From G016234445 sp964438865 (GTDB lineage: Bacteria; Chloroflexota; Dehalococcoidia; Tepidiformales; Tepidiformaceae), in the NCBI GenBank assembly GCA_964438865.1, contig CAYTMI010000001.1, forward strand, positions 124,001 through 188,000: 64,000 nt of DNA. Reading direction: 5' to 3'. Under the pieces are notes generated by a model. That model was not told where the DNA came from, did not search any database, and worked only from the letters and a program-made list of their open reading frames with translations. Shown piece by piece: positions 17,063 through 25,214 of the stretch. Each line of letters starts with the position of its first letter. The stretch's first letter is position 1. The translations under genes and the position numbers were made by a program.

Positions 17063-18085
17063 CTCCTGATACTTCCGCATCAGCTCCGTCAGCACGTCCG
17101 CCACGTAGCGCACGTGCGCGACACTGTCGCCATACGCCATCCGCGTCGGCCCGAGCACGCCCAGCACTCCGCCGGCGCCGCCCGGGGGGCCGTAGCGCGC
17201 CAGCACGAAGCTCATGTCCTGGTACGGCCCCGCCTGGTTTTCGTCGCCGATGACAATCGCAACGTCGCCCGCGTCCACCGAACTCGAAGGGATCGCCCCC
17301 CGGAGCCGGCGTTCGTCCACCGCTTCGAGCGTGTCCAGCATCCGGTCGCTGTCGCCGAATTCCGGCTGCCGAAGCATGTCCCGCACGCCCTCGATCACCG
17401 GCGATTCCGACACCATCGCCTGTTCGTGCAACAGCAGTTCCGCCACCGCCGCCACCACCACCGCTTCGACCGCGCCCGGCGGTTCCGCCACCGACTTCTT
17501 CCCCATCTCCGCCGCCATCTTCCCGCCGAACTCCGCGTTCAGCCGCGAAGCCAGCCGCGTCAGCGTCTCCTGGTTCACCGGCGAAGGGAACTCCAGCGTC
17601 TGTTGATGGACCGCCGTGTCGTTCGTCACCACCACCAGCAGCGCCCGGTTTTCCGCGAGTTCCACCAGTTGCAATTGCTTCAGCCGCACCTCGCGGACCC
17701 GGGGGTGCGTCACCAGCGCCACGTTGTGGAGCGAATTCGCCAGCACGCTCGCCGCCAGCCCGACCCATTCCTCCATCTGCCGCGCGCTCTGGTGGAACTG
17801 GTGGAGGATCGTCATCTGCTCTTGCCGCGAAAGGTCCCGTTCCGGCATCAGCGACGACACGTAGTACCGGTAGCCCCGGTGGCTGGGGATGCGCCCCGCC
17901 GACGTGTGAGGGTGGGTGACCATCCCCTCGTCTTCCAGCGCCGCCATCTCGTTGCGGACCGTCGCGCTCGAAAGCCCCAGCGCATGCCGCGCCACCAGCG
18001 CCTGCGACCCGACCGGGGAGGCGCTGTCGACGTAGTCGTCGACGATGAAAGCGAGGATGCGCGCGCGGCGCTCTGACAACGTCAT
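17057..18085 (-). CDS. hrcA: Heat-inducible transcription repressor HrcA
   Basis: 342 residues from ATG 18085, with AGGG six bases upstream; a TTG two codons earlier is possible. The N-terminal winged helix is typical (LSERRARILAFIVDDYVDSASPVGSQAL, then LSSATVRNEMAALEDEGMVTHPHTSAGRIPSHRGYRYYV), followed by the GAF-like dimer domain. HrcA binds the CIRCE inverted repeat and shuts off the chaperone operon; GroEL normally assists its folding. It is the first gene of hrcA-grpE-dnaK and represses its own operon through the operator at 18107-18133. Confidence 0.97.
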   Translation of the reverse strand: MTLSERRARILAFIVDDYVDSASPVGSQALVARHALGLSSATVRNEMAALEDEGMVTHPHTSAGRIPSHRGYRYYVSSLMPERDLSRQEQMTILHQFHQSARQMEEWVGLAASVLANSLHNVALVTHPRVREVRLKQLQLVELAENRALLVVVTNDTAVHQQTLEFPSPVNQETLTRLASRLNAEFGGKMAAEMGKKSVAEPPGAVEAVVVAAVAELLLHEQAMVSESPVIEGVRDMLRQPEFGDSDRMLDTLEAVDERRLRGAIPSSSVDAGDVAIVIGDENQAGPYQDMSFVLARYGPPGGAGGVLGVLGPTRMAYGDSVAHVRYVADVLTELMRKYQET

Positions 18086-18103
18086 TATCAACCCTGCAGG
18101 CCC

Positions 18104-18133
18104 ACTCTAGCACTCTAACGAGGAGAGTGCCAA
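18104..18133 (-). promoter_or_regulatory. Sigma-A promoter of the hrcA operon, overlapping CIRCE
   Basis: On the minus strand TTGGCA (18133-18128), an 18 bp spacer and TAGAGT (18109-18104). Both boxes lie in or beside the CIRCE arms, so bound HrcA would block polymerase directly. Confidence 0.55.
18107..18133 (-). promoter_or_regulatory. CIRCE operator (HrcA binding site)
   Basis: TTGGCACTC-N9-GAGTGCTAG on the minus strand, which differs from the consensus TTAGCACTC-N9-GAGTGCTAA at two outer positions. It lies 22 bp before the hrcA start. Confidence 0.93.
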
Positions 18134-18191
18134 CCAAGCCCGTGCCTCGATCGTAGGGGGCATGAGGGGAGGGGGTCAATGGCGCCGGTGT

Positions 18192-19919
18192 TCAGGATGT
18201 GAATGAGGCCGGCCACCGCGCGAGCGCCCATACGCGAAGGTCCTTGGCTCGACCCGCAATCTCTGTCTTGGTCCACTTAGAATGTTTGAGCGCAAGATGC
18301 CTCGTGGTCTTGAAAGCGTTTTCGGTCTGGAGGACGCCTCGCATACTCGGCCAGTCCTTCCGCGCCTTCTTAGAGTTCAGCTTCTTACTAAGCGGTACGA
18401 GATTGCCCCAAGTATGCACGAGCCGCTCATGGTCCTTGTCGGAGAAGCTCGACGCCCAGGCCGTATCACGAATCACCTGGGGCACGACGTGGTCAACCGT
18501 GAGTGCGATTCCCGTCGGAAGGGGGTCGCCGGGAGCCCCAATCTCAAACTCCCAAAGAACGTGGTTCACGATGCTCTTCCTTCGGTAAAGCGGGGCCTCC
18601 TCGATTGCCCTGCCGAACTCCTCGTCTCCGGGGAATGCCACCGTTCCAAGACCCTCGATGTAAGCCTTGGCCTTCGTCGCGCTGCCCTCGCACCTCGCCC
18701 ATAGATCCTTGAACACGACGTGCAGGCCGGTTGGCTCCAGCCCAACAAACCCGCGGCGGACCAGAAACGTTTCCACCATCCCAACAAGCTCCGCGCCAGC
18801 GTGATCGCTGGTCTGCCCCCTTGAAACCGAATGCACGGCCCGGACCACCAACGGCAACACGCTGTCCGGCGGGCCCAGCCGAACGAGCCGCGCACACGCC
18901 ACGGAAGTCATGGGGTTCTGTCCAGCAAACGCGCCTCCAGCGTCCTCACGCGTGCAGAGGTCGAAGGCATCGAGAAACTCAGAGATGTCCTCAATGATTA
19001 GCTCCGCCTCCCAGCCTTCCCAGCGCGCCCGGAGCGTCTGAAGCACAGCTGACTTGGTGGCCTTCGGATCGTGAATGAGAGTGAAAGGGAAAAAATAGCG
19101 ATTCAGCCGGACACCAAGGCGCTCCTCAACAAATCGCCATTTATTGTGATAGAGATGTGACGCTTTTTCTGGGTCTCGTGCAAGTCCCTTGAATATCTCA
19201 TTTCGCACAAGGTCACTGTTCTCGAGTCGTTGTCCGGCCGTATTGAGAGTGTCGAATACTTGATTTGGGTCTATGGGTGCACCGCTTGCCAAGACTATGT
19301 GCACTAATTTTACGGCTCCACCGACGACATTAACAATGGCTTGACTTCGGGATGCGTCGTATTGTCCATCGGGTGCACAATATTCTCGCAGCTTATCCTG
19401 AACGAGCTGATAGGCGTCGGTCATACGTCCACTCTTCGGACCTTGGTCGGGGGTGAGCTTCGGTTCGGTGTCGGGGACGGAGCGGAGTATCTGATTAAAC
19501 TGCGTTATGTCGGGAACTGTCGGGCGGAGCTTCGGCTCGTTCCTGCGCTTCCCGTGCTGATTGAGAAGCCTCGACCTCACTTCGTCTGCAGTGTCAATAT
19601 CGCCATACACTGAAGCGAGCGTGGTCAGAGCGCACAGCAACAGATATAAAGTCGTGAGTCGCTGCTGCCCATCGATTATCCAGTACGAGTGGGGGTCGGT
19701 TGGTGCGGGTCGATGGCGCTCTTCCAGGACGATGGCGCCGAGAAATCGGATCCGTTCCTCTCCATCAAGAAGTCCTCTTATGTCGCCCCATAGTCGCTCA
19801 ATGTCAGAGTCCGCCCAGACGTACTGTCGCTGGAAGAGAGGTGCGTGGTACTCTTGGTCGCCCTGCAGAAGCTCAAGGAGCGTGACCGCTTCTGCGTGAA
19901 TATCCGACCCCGATGGCAT
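18192..19919 (-). CDS. GmrSD-like protein: DUF262 domain with C-terminal HNH (DUF1524-like) nuclease
   Basis: 575 residues from ATG 19919 (a TTG seven codons upstream is possible). The N-terminal DUF262/ParB-like domain shows LFQRQYVW, DIERLWGDI and IDGQQRLTTLYLLLCAL, plus FDTLNTAGQRLENSDLVRNEIF. The C-terminus has LTVDHVVPQ and, about 35 residues later, HTWGNLVPLSKKLNSKKARKDW, an HNH arrangement as in DUF1524. In GmrSD this pair is an NTP-dependent type IV restriction enzyme that cuts glycosylated hydroxymethylcytosine phage DNA; here both parts are in one chain. Stretches around 19060-19700 are much more AT-rich than the neighbourhood, a sign of transfer. No other restriction gene adjoins it. 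Confidence 0.85.
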   Translation of the reverse strand: MPSGSDIHAEAVTLLELLQGDQEYHAPLFQRQYVWADSDIERLWGDIRGLLDGEERIRFLGAIVLEERHRPAPTDPHSYWIIDGQQRLTTLYLLLCALTTLASVYGDIDTADEVRSRLLNQHGKRRNEPKLRPTVPDITQFNQILRSVPDTEPKLTPDQGPKSGRMTDAYQLVQDKLREYCAPDGQYDASRSQAIVNVVGGAVKLVHIVLASGAPIDPNQVFDTLNTAGQRLENSDLVRNEIFKGLARDPEKASHLYHNKWRFVEERLGVRLNRYFFPFTLIHDPKATKSAVLQTLRARWEGWEAELIIEDISEFLDAFDLCTREDAGGAFAGQNPMTSVACARLVRLGPPDSVLPLVVRAVHSVSRGQTSDHAGAELVGMVETFLVRRGFVGLEPTGLHVVFKDLWARCEGSATKAKAYIEGLGTVAFPGDEEFGRAIEEAPLYRRKSIVNHVLWEFEIGAPGDPLPTGIALTVDHVVPQVIRDTAWASSFSDKDHERLVHTWGNLVPLSKKLNSKKARKDWPSMRGVLQTENAFKTTRHLALKHSKWTKTEIAGRAKDLRVWALARWPASFTS

Positions 19920-20036
19920 CGTCGCCCCCGACAAGGTCAAGCTGTGGGCCTCACTCTACTCCACCGGGACTCCCATTGCCCAGTGCTGGGATCTCGATCC
20001 GCACCCCCGATCCGAACCGTCCCGGCCAGCCATCCC

Positions 20037-20624
20037 CTACGAAGGACGCCACTCCCGCTCCTCGGTCGCGAGCCGCTTGTCGAACGGCAGGTGCGGGCAC
20101 CAGCCCCGGAACAGCCGCAGTTCCCCCGCGATGTCGTTTCCCCAGAAGTGAAGGAGTCCCTCCGTGAGAGCCCGTTCGTCTTCGGCGTACCGCTGAAGGA
20201 ATTCCTCCACCGCCGCCTCCGCCACGGCGCAGTATCCGCATTGCTGCCAACAGCCGCGGCACTGAGCACACCACCGGTCTCTCCGTGCATGGTCCCAATC
20301 GCCTTTGGGGCCGAATGCCCAGTGCACGTTGTCGGCCATCAAGCGCGCCTCTGCCGATGTCATCGTCGCGAGGTAGCGGAGATTCACGTCCGTGACGACG
20401 GCCTGACCTCCAACATCAGGCAGACCGTCGTGCCGGTGGCCGCCGTGGTCGACGCGGCGCCCGTCAACGTCTCGCTCCTCCAAGATGGCGTCAAGGCTGG
20501 ACCATTCGCACTCCCAGTCTGGACAGGTATCGCCTTCGTAGTGCCCGCAGCCGTTCCGTTCAGGGGTACAGAACACGTTCCGCTCCCGCCGCGTGATGAC
20601 CAGGTATACTGCCAGCCATGGCAT
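20037..20624 (-). CDS. Cys-rich protein of unknown function
   Basis: Up to 195 residues. Two cysteine-dense regions stand out: VFCTPERNGCGHYEGDTCPDWEC near the N-terminus and WCAQCRGCWQQCGYC at about 117-131, which could bind zinc or an Fe-S cluster. GC-rich third positions over the full length support a real gene. The listed ATG overlaps the start of the divergent gene at 20618, so the true start may be a downstream GTG about 16 codons in. No family recognised. It lies upstream of the GmrSD-like gene on the same strand, 117 bp away, and may belong to the same acquired block. Confidence 0.65.
   Translation of the reverse strand: MPWLAVYLVITRRERNVFCTPERNGCGHYEGDTCPDWECEWSSLDAILEERDVDGRRVDHGGHRHDGLPDVGGQAVVTDVNLRYLATMTSAEARLMADNVHWAFGPKGDWDHARRDRWCAQCRGCWQQCGYCAVAEAAVEEFLQRYAEDERALTEGLLHFWGNDIAGELRLFRGWCPHLPFDKRLATEEREWRPS
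20605..20610 (+). promoter_or_regulatory. -10 box for a probable leaderless transcript
   Basis: TATACT, seven bases before the ATG at 20618. No matching -35 box or Shine-Dalgarno. Confidence 0.45.
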
Positions 20625-20869
20625 CCGGACAAGCCCTCATCGACCTCTGTAAGCAGCACCTGCTGGAAACCATGGCCGCGCTGCCAGAGTGCGCCCCGGG
20701 CGGTCGCGGGCTGGGCAACACGGCGATAGAGCAGGCCGCCGAGTTCGCCCTCGACCTCCCGCGCGCCAACAACTGGTTCACGTGGTCGTTGCTGGTCTCC
20801 TTGGTCATGGACGGCAAGGTGGAAGCGGTCGATCCAACCAAACGCAACAAGAAGTACCGCCTCGCCTAA
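20618..20869 (+). CDS. Small protein of unknown function, winged-helix-like
   Basis: 83 residues, mostly helical, ending WFTWSLLVSLVMDGKVEAVDPTKRNKKYRLA, which looks like the recognition helix and wing of a small winged-helix protein. Cys at 24 only. The gene starts right after a TATACT box and is followed with one base between by the HTH gene at 20871, so the two are co-transcribed. Function not recognised; a regulatory role in the accessory block is possible. Confidence 0.6.
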   Translation: MASGQALIDLCKQHLLETMAALPECAPGGRGLGNTAIEQAAEFALDLPRANNWFTWSLLVSLVMDGKVEAVDPTKRNKKYRLA

Positions 20870-20870
20870 C

Positions 20871-21062
20871 GTGGACTACCCCACCCCCGCCAACCTCATC
20901 TCCATCGACGACGCCACCACCGAGTTCGGCGTCTCGCGCAGCACCATCTTCCGCGTCTTCAACGCCGCCGGCCTCACCAGGTACCGCCGCCCCGGCGACC
21001 GCAAGAGCTACCTCGTCCGCTCAGAACTCCAGCAGGCCCTCAGCTTCCACCCCGTCGAATGA
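20871..21062 (+). CDS. Small helix-turn-helix (excisionase/MerR-like) DNA-binding protein
   Basis: 63 residues from GTG 20871. ISIDDATTEFGVSRSTIFRVFNAAGLTRYRRPGDRKSYLVRSELQQAL is a HTH_17/excisionase-like fold: a short HTH followed by a basic wing that ends in a Tyr. Such proteins help excise mobile elements or regulate small operons. It directly follows the 83-residue gene. No integrase is in the window, so a role in element excision cannot be shown. Confidence 0.75.
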   Translation: MDYPTPANLISIDDATTEFGVSRSTIFRVFNAAGLTRYRRPGDRKSYLVRSELQQALSFHPVE

Positions 21063-21084
21063 CCCCCGCCCCCGGCACCGGGCC

Positions 21085-21312
21085 TCACGCCACCCAGCGC
21101 AGGATCTCCACCTCCGCACCCCGCGCCACCGCCTCCTCCGCCCGCTCCAGCACTACCCCGCTCACCGGCTCCGAAAGGTAATACTCCCCGCAACTTCCAC
21201 ACACTTCCGCCGGCACCCCCTTCACGATCACCGTCGTCTCCCCCCGGGTCAGCGTCACCGTCGTCGTCCCCGGCCGGACGTCATCCTGCTTGCAGATAAA
21301 ACACCGGCTCAT
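21085..21312 (-). CDS. YgiT-type zinc finger protein
   Basis: 75 residues from ATG 21312 with GAGGA just upstream. Two CxxC pairs (C4/C7 and C38/C41, in MSRCFICK and VCGSCGEYYL) bracket a beta-hairpin, the layout of the N-terminal zinc domain of MqsA/YgiT antitoxins. Such genes are usually beside a DUF4258 or MqsR-like toxin; none adjoins here, so it is an orphan or its partner was lost. It is convergent with the HTH gene pair. Confidence 0.85.
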   Translation of the reverse strand: MSRCFICKQDDVRPGTTTVTLTRGETTVIVKGVPAEVCGSCGEYYLSEPVSGVVLERAEEAVARGAEVEILRWVA

Positions 21313-21662
21313 CGCTTCCTCACTTTGAACCCCGGCTCCCAGAGGTCCGGGTCCGGCCAGTATAGCTCTCGGCCCTCGGCACCCCTGCCACCGCCCCCTT
21401 CCCGCTCCCTCCCCACACCCCCGACCCTGTCCCCATGCCCGCCGCCCGCCCCTCCACCCCACACCCCCGGCACGACCGCGTCCGGCCCGGAGCGGAAACC
21501 ACCGCTTATGTCCTCCAAGACGCGTTCAACCCGTGTTTTTTTTCGCGAACCCGTCGCACCAACCAACAAAGCCGCCACTCCGCGCCTTCTCATCGCTCAG
21601 TCCTCAGTCCTCCTCCCTTCTCATTCCTCATTCCTCATTCCTCGATCTACACTCCCACCAAC
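21313..21662. other. 350 bp intergenic region with low-complexity C-rich sequence
   Basis: Between the zinc-finger gene and nadD. It contains a run of eight T near 21537-21544, C-rich simple sequence, and the heptad tract at 21596-21643 close to the nadD start. No gene, promoter or RNA recognised. Confidence 0.6.
21596..21643. repeat. Heptad repeat tract (TCCTCAG/CATTCCT units) upstream of nadD
   Basis: About seven contiguous 7 bp units, moving from TCCTCAG through TCCTCCT and CCCTTCT to CATTCCT three times. The same unit sequences occur in the heat-shock operon tracts. Confidence 0.85.
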
Positions 21663-22510
<848 letters not shown>

Positions 22511-22523
<13 letters not shown>

Positions 22524-22538
22524 GGCGTAGGGATCAGG
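22511..22538. repeat. Heptad repeat tract over the nadD stop (GCGTAGG units)
   Basis: TCTCAGG, GCGTAGG twice, GATCAGG. The second unit supplies the nadD stop codon. Confidence 0.8.
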
Positions 22539-22564
22539 GGCGTCTCGGCGCTCGGCCCTCTCGT

Positions 22565-22834
22565 CTACGCGTCCTTGTACACGTCCCCACGCGGCCCGAT
22601 GTCCGTGACATCAACGATTCGGACCTCGTCGTCCACGTAGTACAGGATGCGATAGGCGCCCACGCGGCTGCTCCGCATGCCCGCAAGCCGCCCGTGTAAC
22701 GCCTTCGAAATCAGGCGGTCATACGGATCGCTGCCGATCTCCTCCAGCCGTTCCACGAGTCGCTCCTGGAGCGCACGGTCCGCCCTGCGCAGAAACGAGG
22801 CCGGCCGGCGAGATACCTCGACCCAGTAGTTCAC
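22565..22834 (-). CDS. RelE/ParE-family toxin
   Basis: 89 residues with the RelE fold: a helical N-terminus with RADRALQERLVERLEEI, then ALHGRLAGMRSSRVGAYRILYYVDDEVRIVDVTDIGPRGDVY, matching the 'L.G...g.yRv.Y.v' core of ribosome-dependent mRNA interferases. Its ATG overlaps the antitoxin stop by four bases (ATGA), so the two are translationally coupled with the antitoxin first. Confidence 0.92.
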   Translation of the reverse strand: MNYWVEVSRRPASFLRRADRALQERLVERLEEIGSDPYDRLISKALHGRLAGMRSSRVGAYRILYYVDDEVRIVDVTDIGPRGDVYKDA

Positions 22835-23043
22835 AGCCCGAGTTCGGCTTTGAGCTCTTCCAGGGTCACAAACTCACCGCGTTCGATTTCCGCCTTCCCC
22901 TCCAGCGCCGCGTCCTCCTCCTCCGGAGTCAGCGTCTCCTCCACACACCACCACTCCCAGAGCGACCGGATCTCCTCCGGCGACATCTCCTCGATGTACC
23001 GGTGCAGGTCGGCCTTCAGCGAAGTCAACTCCGCGGTGGTCAT
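22831..23043 (-). CDS. Antitoxin of the RelE-type pair
   Basis: 70 residues, helical and acidic (SPEEIRSLWEWWCVEETLTPEEEDAALEGKAEIERGEFVTLEELKAELGL). The C-terminal GEFVTLEELKAEL is typical of small RelB-like antitoxins that wrap the toxin. A TATACT box sits seven bases before the ATG with no Shine-Dalgarno, so it is probably translated from a leaderless message; autorepression by the complex would act at this box. Confidence 0.85.
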   Translation of the reverse strand: MTTAELTSLKADLHRYIEEMSPEEIRSLWEWWCVEETLTPEEEDAALEGKAEIERGEFVTLEELKAELGL

Positions 23044-23050
23044 GCGAATC

Positions 23051-23056
23051 AGTATA
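23051..23056 (-). promoter_or_regulatory. -10 box of the toxin-antitoxin operon
   Basis: TATACT on the minus strand, seven bases before the antitoxin ATG; same layout as at 20605 and 41074. Confidence 0.5.
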
Positions 23057-23092
23057 CGCCACCCCGGGCCTGCCACCCCCGCCAGTGCTACC

Positions 23093-23965
23093 ATGCCGCC
23101 CATGTCCACGGAACGCCCGACCGATGACAGCCGCCGTCCCGACGAACTCCTCCTCGACCAGCTCACGGAGCAGCTGGACCGAACCCGCCGCCTCCTCACC
23201 GGCAGCCCCGAAGCCGCCGCCGAAGCCGCCCTCGCCCGGGCCGGCGCCGAACACGAAGCTGAGGCCCGGATCACCGCCCAGCTCGCCTTCCGCGAACCGC
23301 TGGCCGAGCCGGACCGCTTCCCCGAAGCCCACCGCGTGGTCATGGGCGCGCTCGAAGTTCTCGACCGCGAAGGCTCCCGCAACCCGCGCGTCCCCAACCT
23401 CGGCCCGCTCACGGCCGTCGCCGAAGCCGGGGTCGAATTCGTCGCCGAATACATCGTCCGGTCCTACGCCGGGAGCATCGCCGGGCGCCTCCGCGATCTC
23501 TACACCCGCCGCGAAGCCCGGAGCGTCCCCGGCTCCCCAGAACGCCGGATGCTCGCCGGAGCAAGGGTCGAAACCACGCGCATCGCCACCGGCCTGGGCG
23601 GGCGCAACCCGGTGGCGCCACTCCTGCTCATCGGTGGCGCCGCCGTGCCCGTGCTCGCATCCCTCTCCCAGTGGGTGGGCGCCGTCGACGTCACCAGCCC
23701 GCCCGTGCTCTGGACGGGCGTAGCCGTGCTCTTCGTCCTCTTCTTCGCGCTCTCGTGGGTGCTGTTGCGGGGCGCCGCCGTCGCTCGAAGGCGTTCACGG
23801 CTGATCATGCAACAGCCGCTCGCCGCCCTCTGGGAGACCATCGGTCACGCCGGCGAACCTCCGAAAGACGACGCCGCCACCTTCGCTACGGTCGCCATCG
23901 CGCTCACCGCCGTCGTCTGGATCGTCCTCCCGGCGGCCGTCGCTGCCCTGCTCGTCTGGACTTAG
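23093..23965 (+). CDS. Membrane protein of unknown function
   Basis: 290 residues from ATG 23093 (ATG 23102 also possible). The first 170 residues are soluble and charged, with helices such as LLLDQLTEQLDRTRRLLTG; the C-terminal part has three hydrophobic segments (NPVAPLLLIGGAAVPVLASL, VLWTGVAVLFVLFFALSWVLL, TVAIALTAVVWIVLPAAVAALL). It may be tail-anchored with a large cytoplasmic domain. No family recognised. It ends overlapping the convergent glutaredoxin-like gene by four bases. Confidence 0.75.
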   Translation: MPPMSTERPTDDSRRPDELLLDQLTEQLDRTRRLLTGSPEAAAEAALARAGAEHEAEARITAQLAFREPLAEPDRFPEAHRVVMGALEVLDREGSRNPRVPNLGPLTAVAEAGVEFVAEYIVRSYAGSIAGRLRDLYTRREARSVPGSPERRMLAGARVETTRIATGLGGRNPVAPLLLIGGAAVPVLASLSQWVGAVDVTSPPVLWTGVAVLFVLFFALSWVLLRGAAVARRRSRLIMQQPLAALWETIGHAGEPPKDDAATFATVAIALTAVVWIVLPAAVAALLVWT

Positions 23966-24222
23966 CCGCGCCCGAGCGCCTCACGCAGCGCGTCTTCCAG
24001 CGGTCCGGGATAGATGGGAGCCTTCGCCACGTCGCGGCCCGCCACCGCGACCACGGGTATCTCGAACATGTACCGCCGGAGCAACTCGTCGTCAGCTTCG
24101 ATGTCGACCCGTTCGACCACGAACCGGAGGCGCGGCGCCAGTGCTGCGAGCATCGTTGCCGCCTGTTCGCAGAGGGGGCAGTCGTCGCGCCCGTAGAGCG
24201 TGACGGCCGGGAGCGCGGCCAT
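23962..24222 (-). CDS. Glutaredoxin-like protein (DUF836 type)
   Basis: 86 residues, thioredoxin fold with CPLC at 15-18 (VTLYGRDDCPLCEQA), a cis-Pro in FEIPVVAVAG and a short C-terminal helix. Probably a small cytoplasmic thiol-disulfide protein. Its start touches the lgt stop, so it is co-transcribed with lgt. Confidence 0.88.
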   Translation of the reverse strand: MAALPAVTLYGRDDCPLCEQAATMLAALAPRLRFVVERVDIEADDELLRRYMFEIPVVAVAGRDVAKAPIYPGPLEDALREALGRG

Positions 24223-25094
24223 CAGGCGGGGGTGGCTTCGTCGGCGCCTTCACCGTTGGCGCGGTCCGGCCACACGCGCTCCGCATACTCGCGGGTGATC
24301 GGCCCCGGGTGGCGGTAGAGGATGCCCGCGGCAACCACGGCGATGCCAAGGAGTATCCCGCTGACCAGTTGCGGCACTGGCACGTCACCGATCGTCTGCT
24401 CGTCGGTCCGCGTGTACGAAAGGAAGAAGCGCATGATGCCGTACATCCCCACGTAGCTGCAGAACACCCAGCCCGGCACCTTCACCACCCGCCGCAAGAC
24501 GAAGACGCAGATCGCGAGGATCAGCAGGTCGCCGAGGAGCTCGTAGCCTCCGGCTGTGGGGTGCACGGGTACGCCGAACTCCCCGAGCGTGTTCGGGTGG
24601 ATGTAGCGAACCGCCCACGGGAGGTCGCTCGGGTCAGCCTTATGCTCGCCGTTGATGAGGTCGCCGACGCGTCCCAGCGCCTGTCCCAGCAACATGCCCG
24701 GCGCGGCCGCGTCGAACGTGATCGCTATCGGCCATCGCCGCCATAGCGCATAGACAAGCCCACCGAAGACGCCCCCGAGGAGGCCGCCGTAGAGCGTGAT
24801 CCCGCCGTCGTTGATCTTGAAAATGATGTCCGGGATGTTGCTCCCGCTGAAGCGGTCCCAGTGTTCGAACACGTAGAACAGGCGAGCGCCGACAATCGCG
24901 CTCGGGACCCCGACAAGGGCGATCTCCTGGGCTACCTCCGAAGGGATGCCGTCGCGCTTCGCCAGCGCCACCGAGAGGCTGACGCCCGCGATGATCCCGA
25001 TGGCGGTGAACAACCCGTGCCAGGTCAGTTCGAGCCCGCCCCAGTTCGCGAAGGTGGGGTCGATGTTGATGTCGATAGCGAGGAAGGGGAGCAT
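24222..25094 (-). CDS. lgt: Prolipoprotein diacylglyceryl transferase
   Basis: 290 residues with about seven membrane helices. The Lgt signature is present (GRVGDLINGEHKADPSDLPWAVRY) after DGGITLYGGLLGGVFGG, and the conserved HPT motif follows (VHPTAGGYELLGDLLIL). It transfers diacylglycerol from phosphatidylglycerol to the lipobox Cys of prolipoproteins, which fits the several lipoproteins in this window. Divergent from proA. Confidence 0.96.
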   Translation of the reverse strand: MLPFLAIDINIDPTFANWGGLELTWHGLFTAIGIIAGVSLSVALAKRDGIPSEVAQEIALVGVPSAIVGARLFYVFEHWDRFSGSNIPDIIFKINDGGITLYGGLLGGVFGGLVYALWRRWPIAITFDAAAPGMLLGQALGRVGDLINGEHKADPSDLPWAVRYIHPNTLGEFGVPVHPTAGGYELLGDLLILAICVFVLRRVVKVPGWVFCSYVGMYGIMRFFLSYTRTDEQTIGDVPVPQLVSGILLGIAVVAAGILYRHPGPITREYAERVWPDRANGEGADEATPA

Positions 25095-25201
25095 TGTGCG
25101 CCAAAGCGTATAGGGAAGCCCGTCAAAGGAATAGCAGATTGGAAAGGGCGCGATCGATCACGATTCCCCGGTCCCGGCGCGAACCCAACTGGCCGATCCC
25201 G

Positions 25202-25207
25202 TACACT
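25202..25207 (+). promoter_or_regulatory. -10 box upstream of proA
   Basis: TACACT, seven bases before the proA ATG; no Shine-Dalgarno between them. Confidence 0.4.
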
Positions 25208-25214
25208 TGGAACC

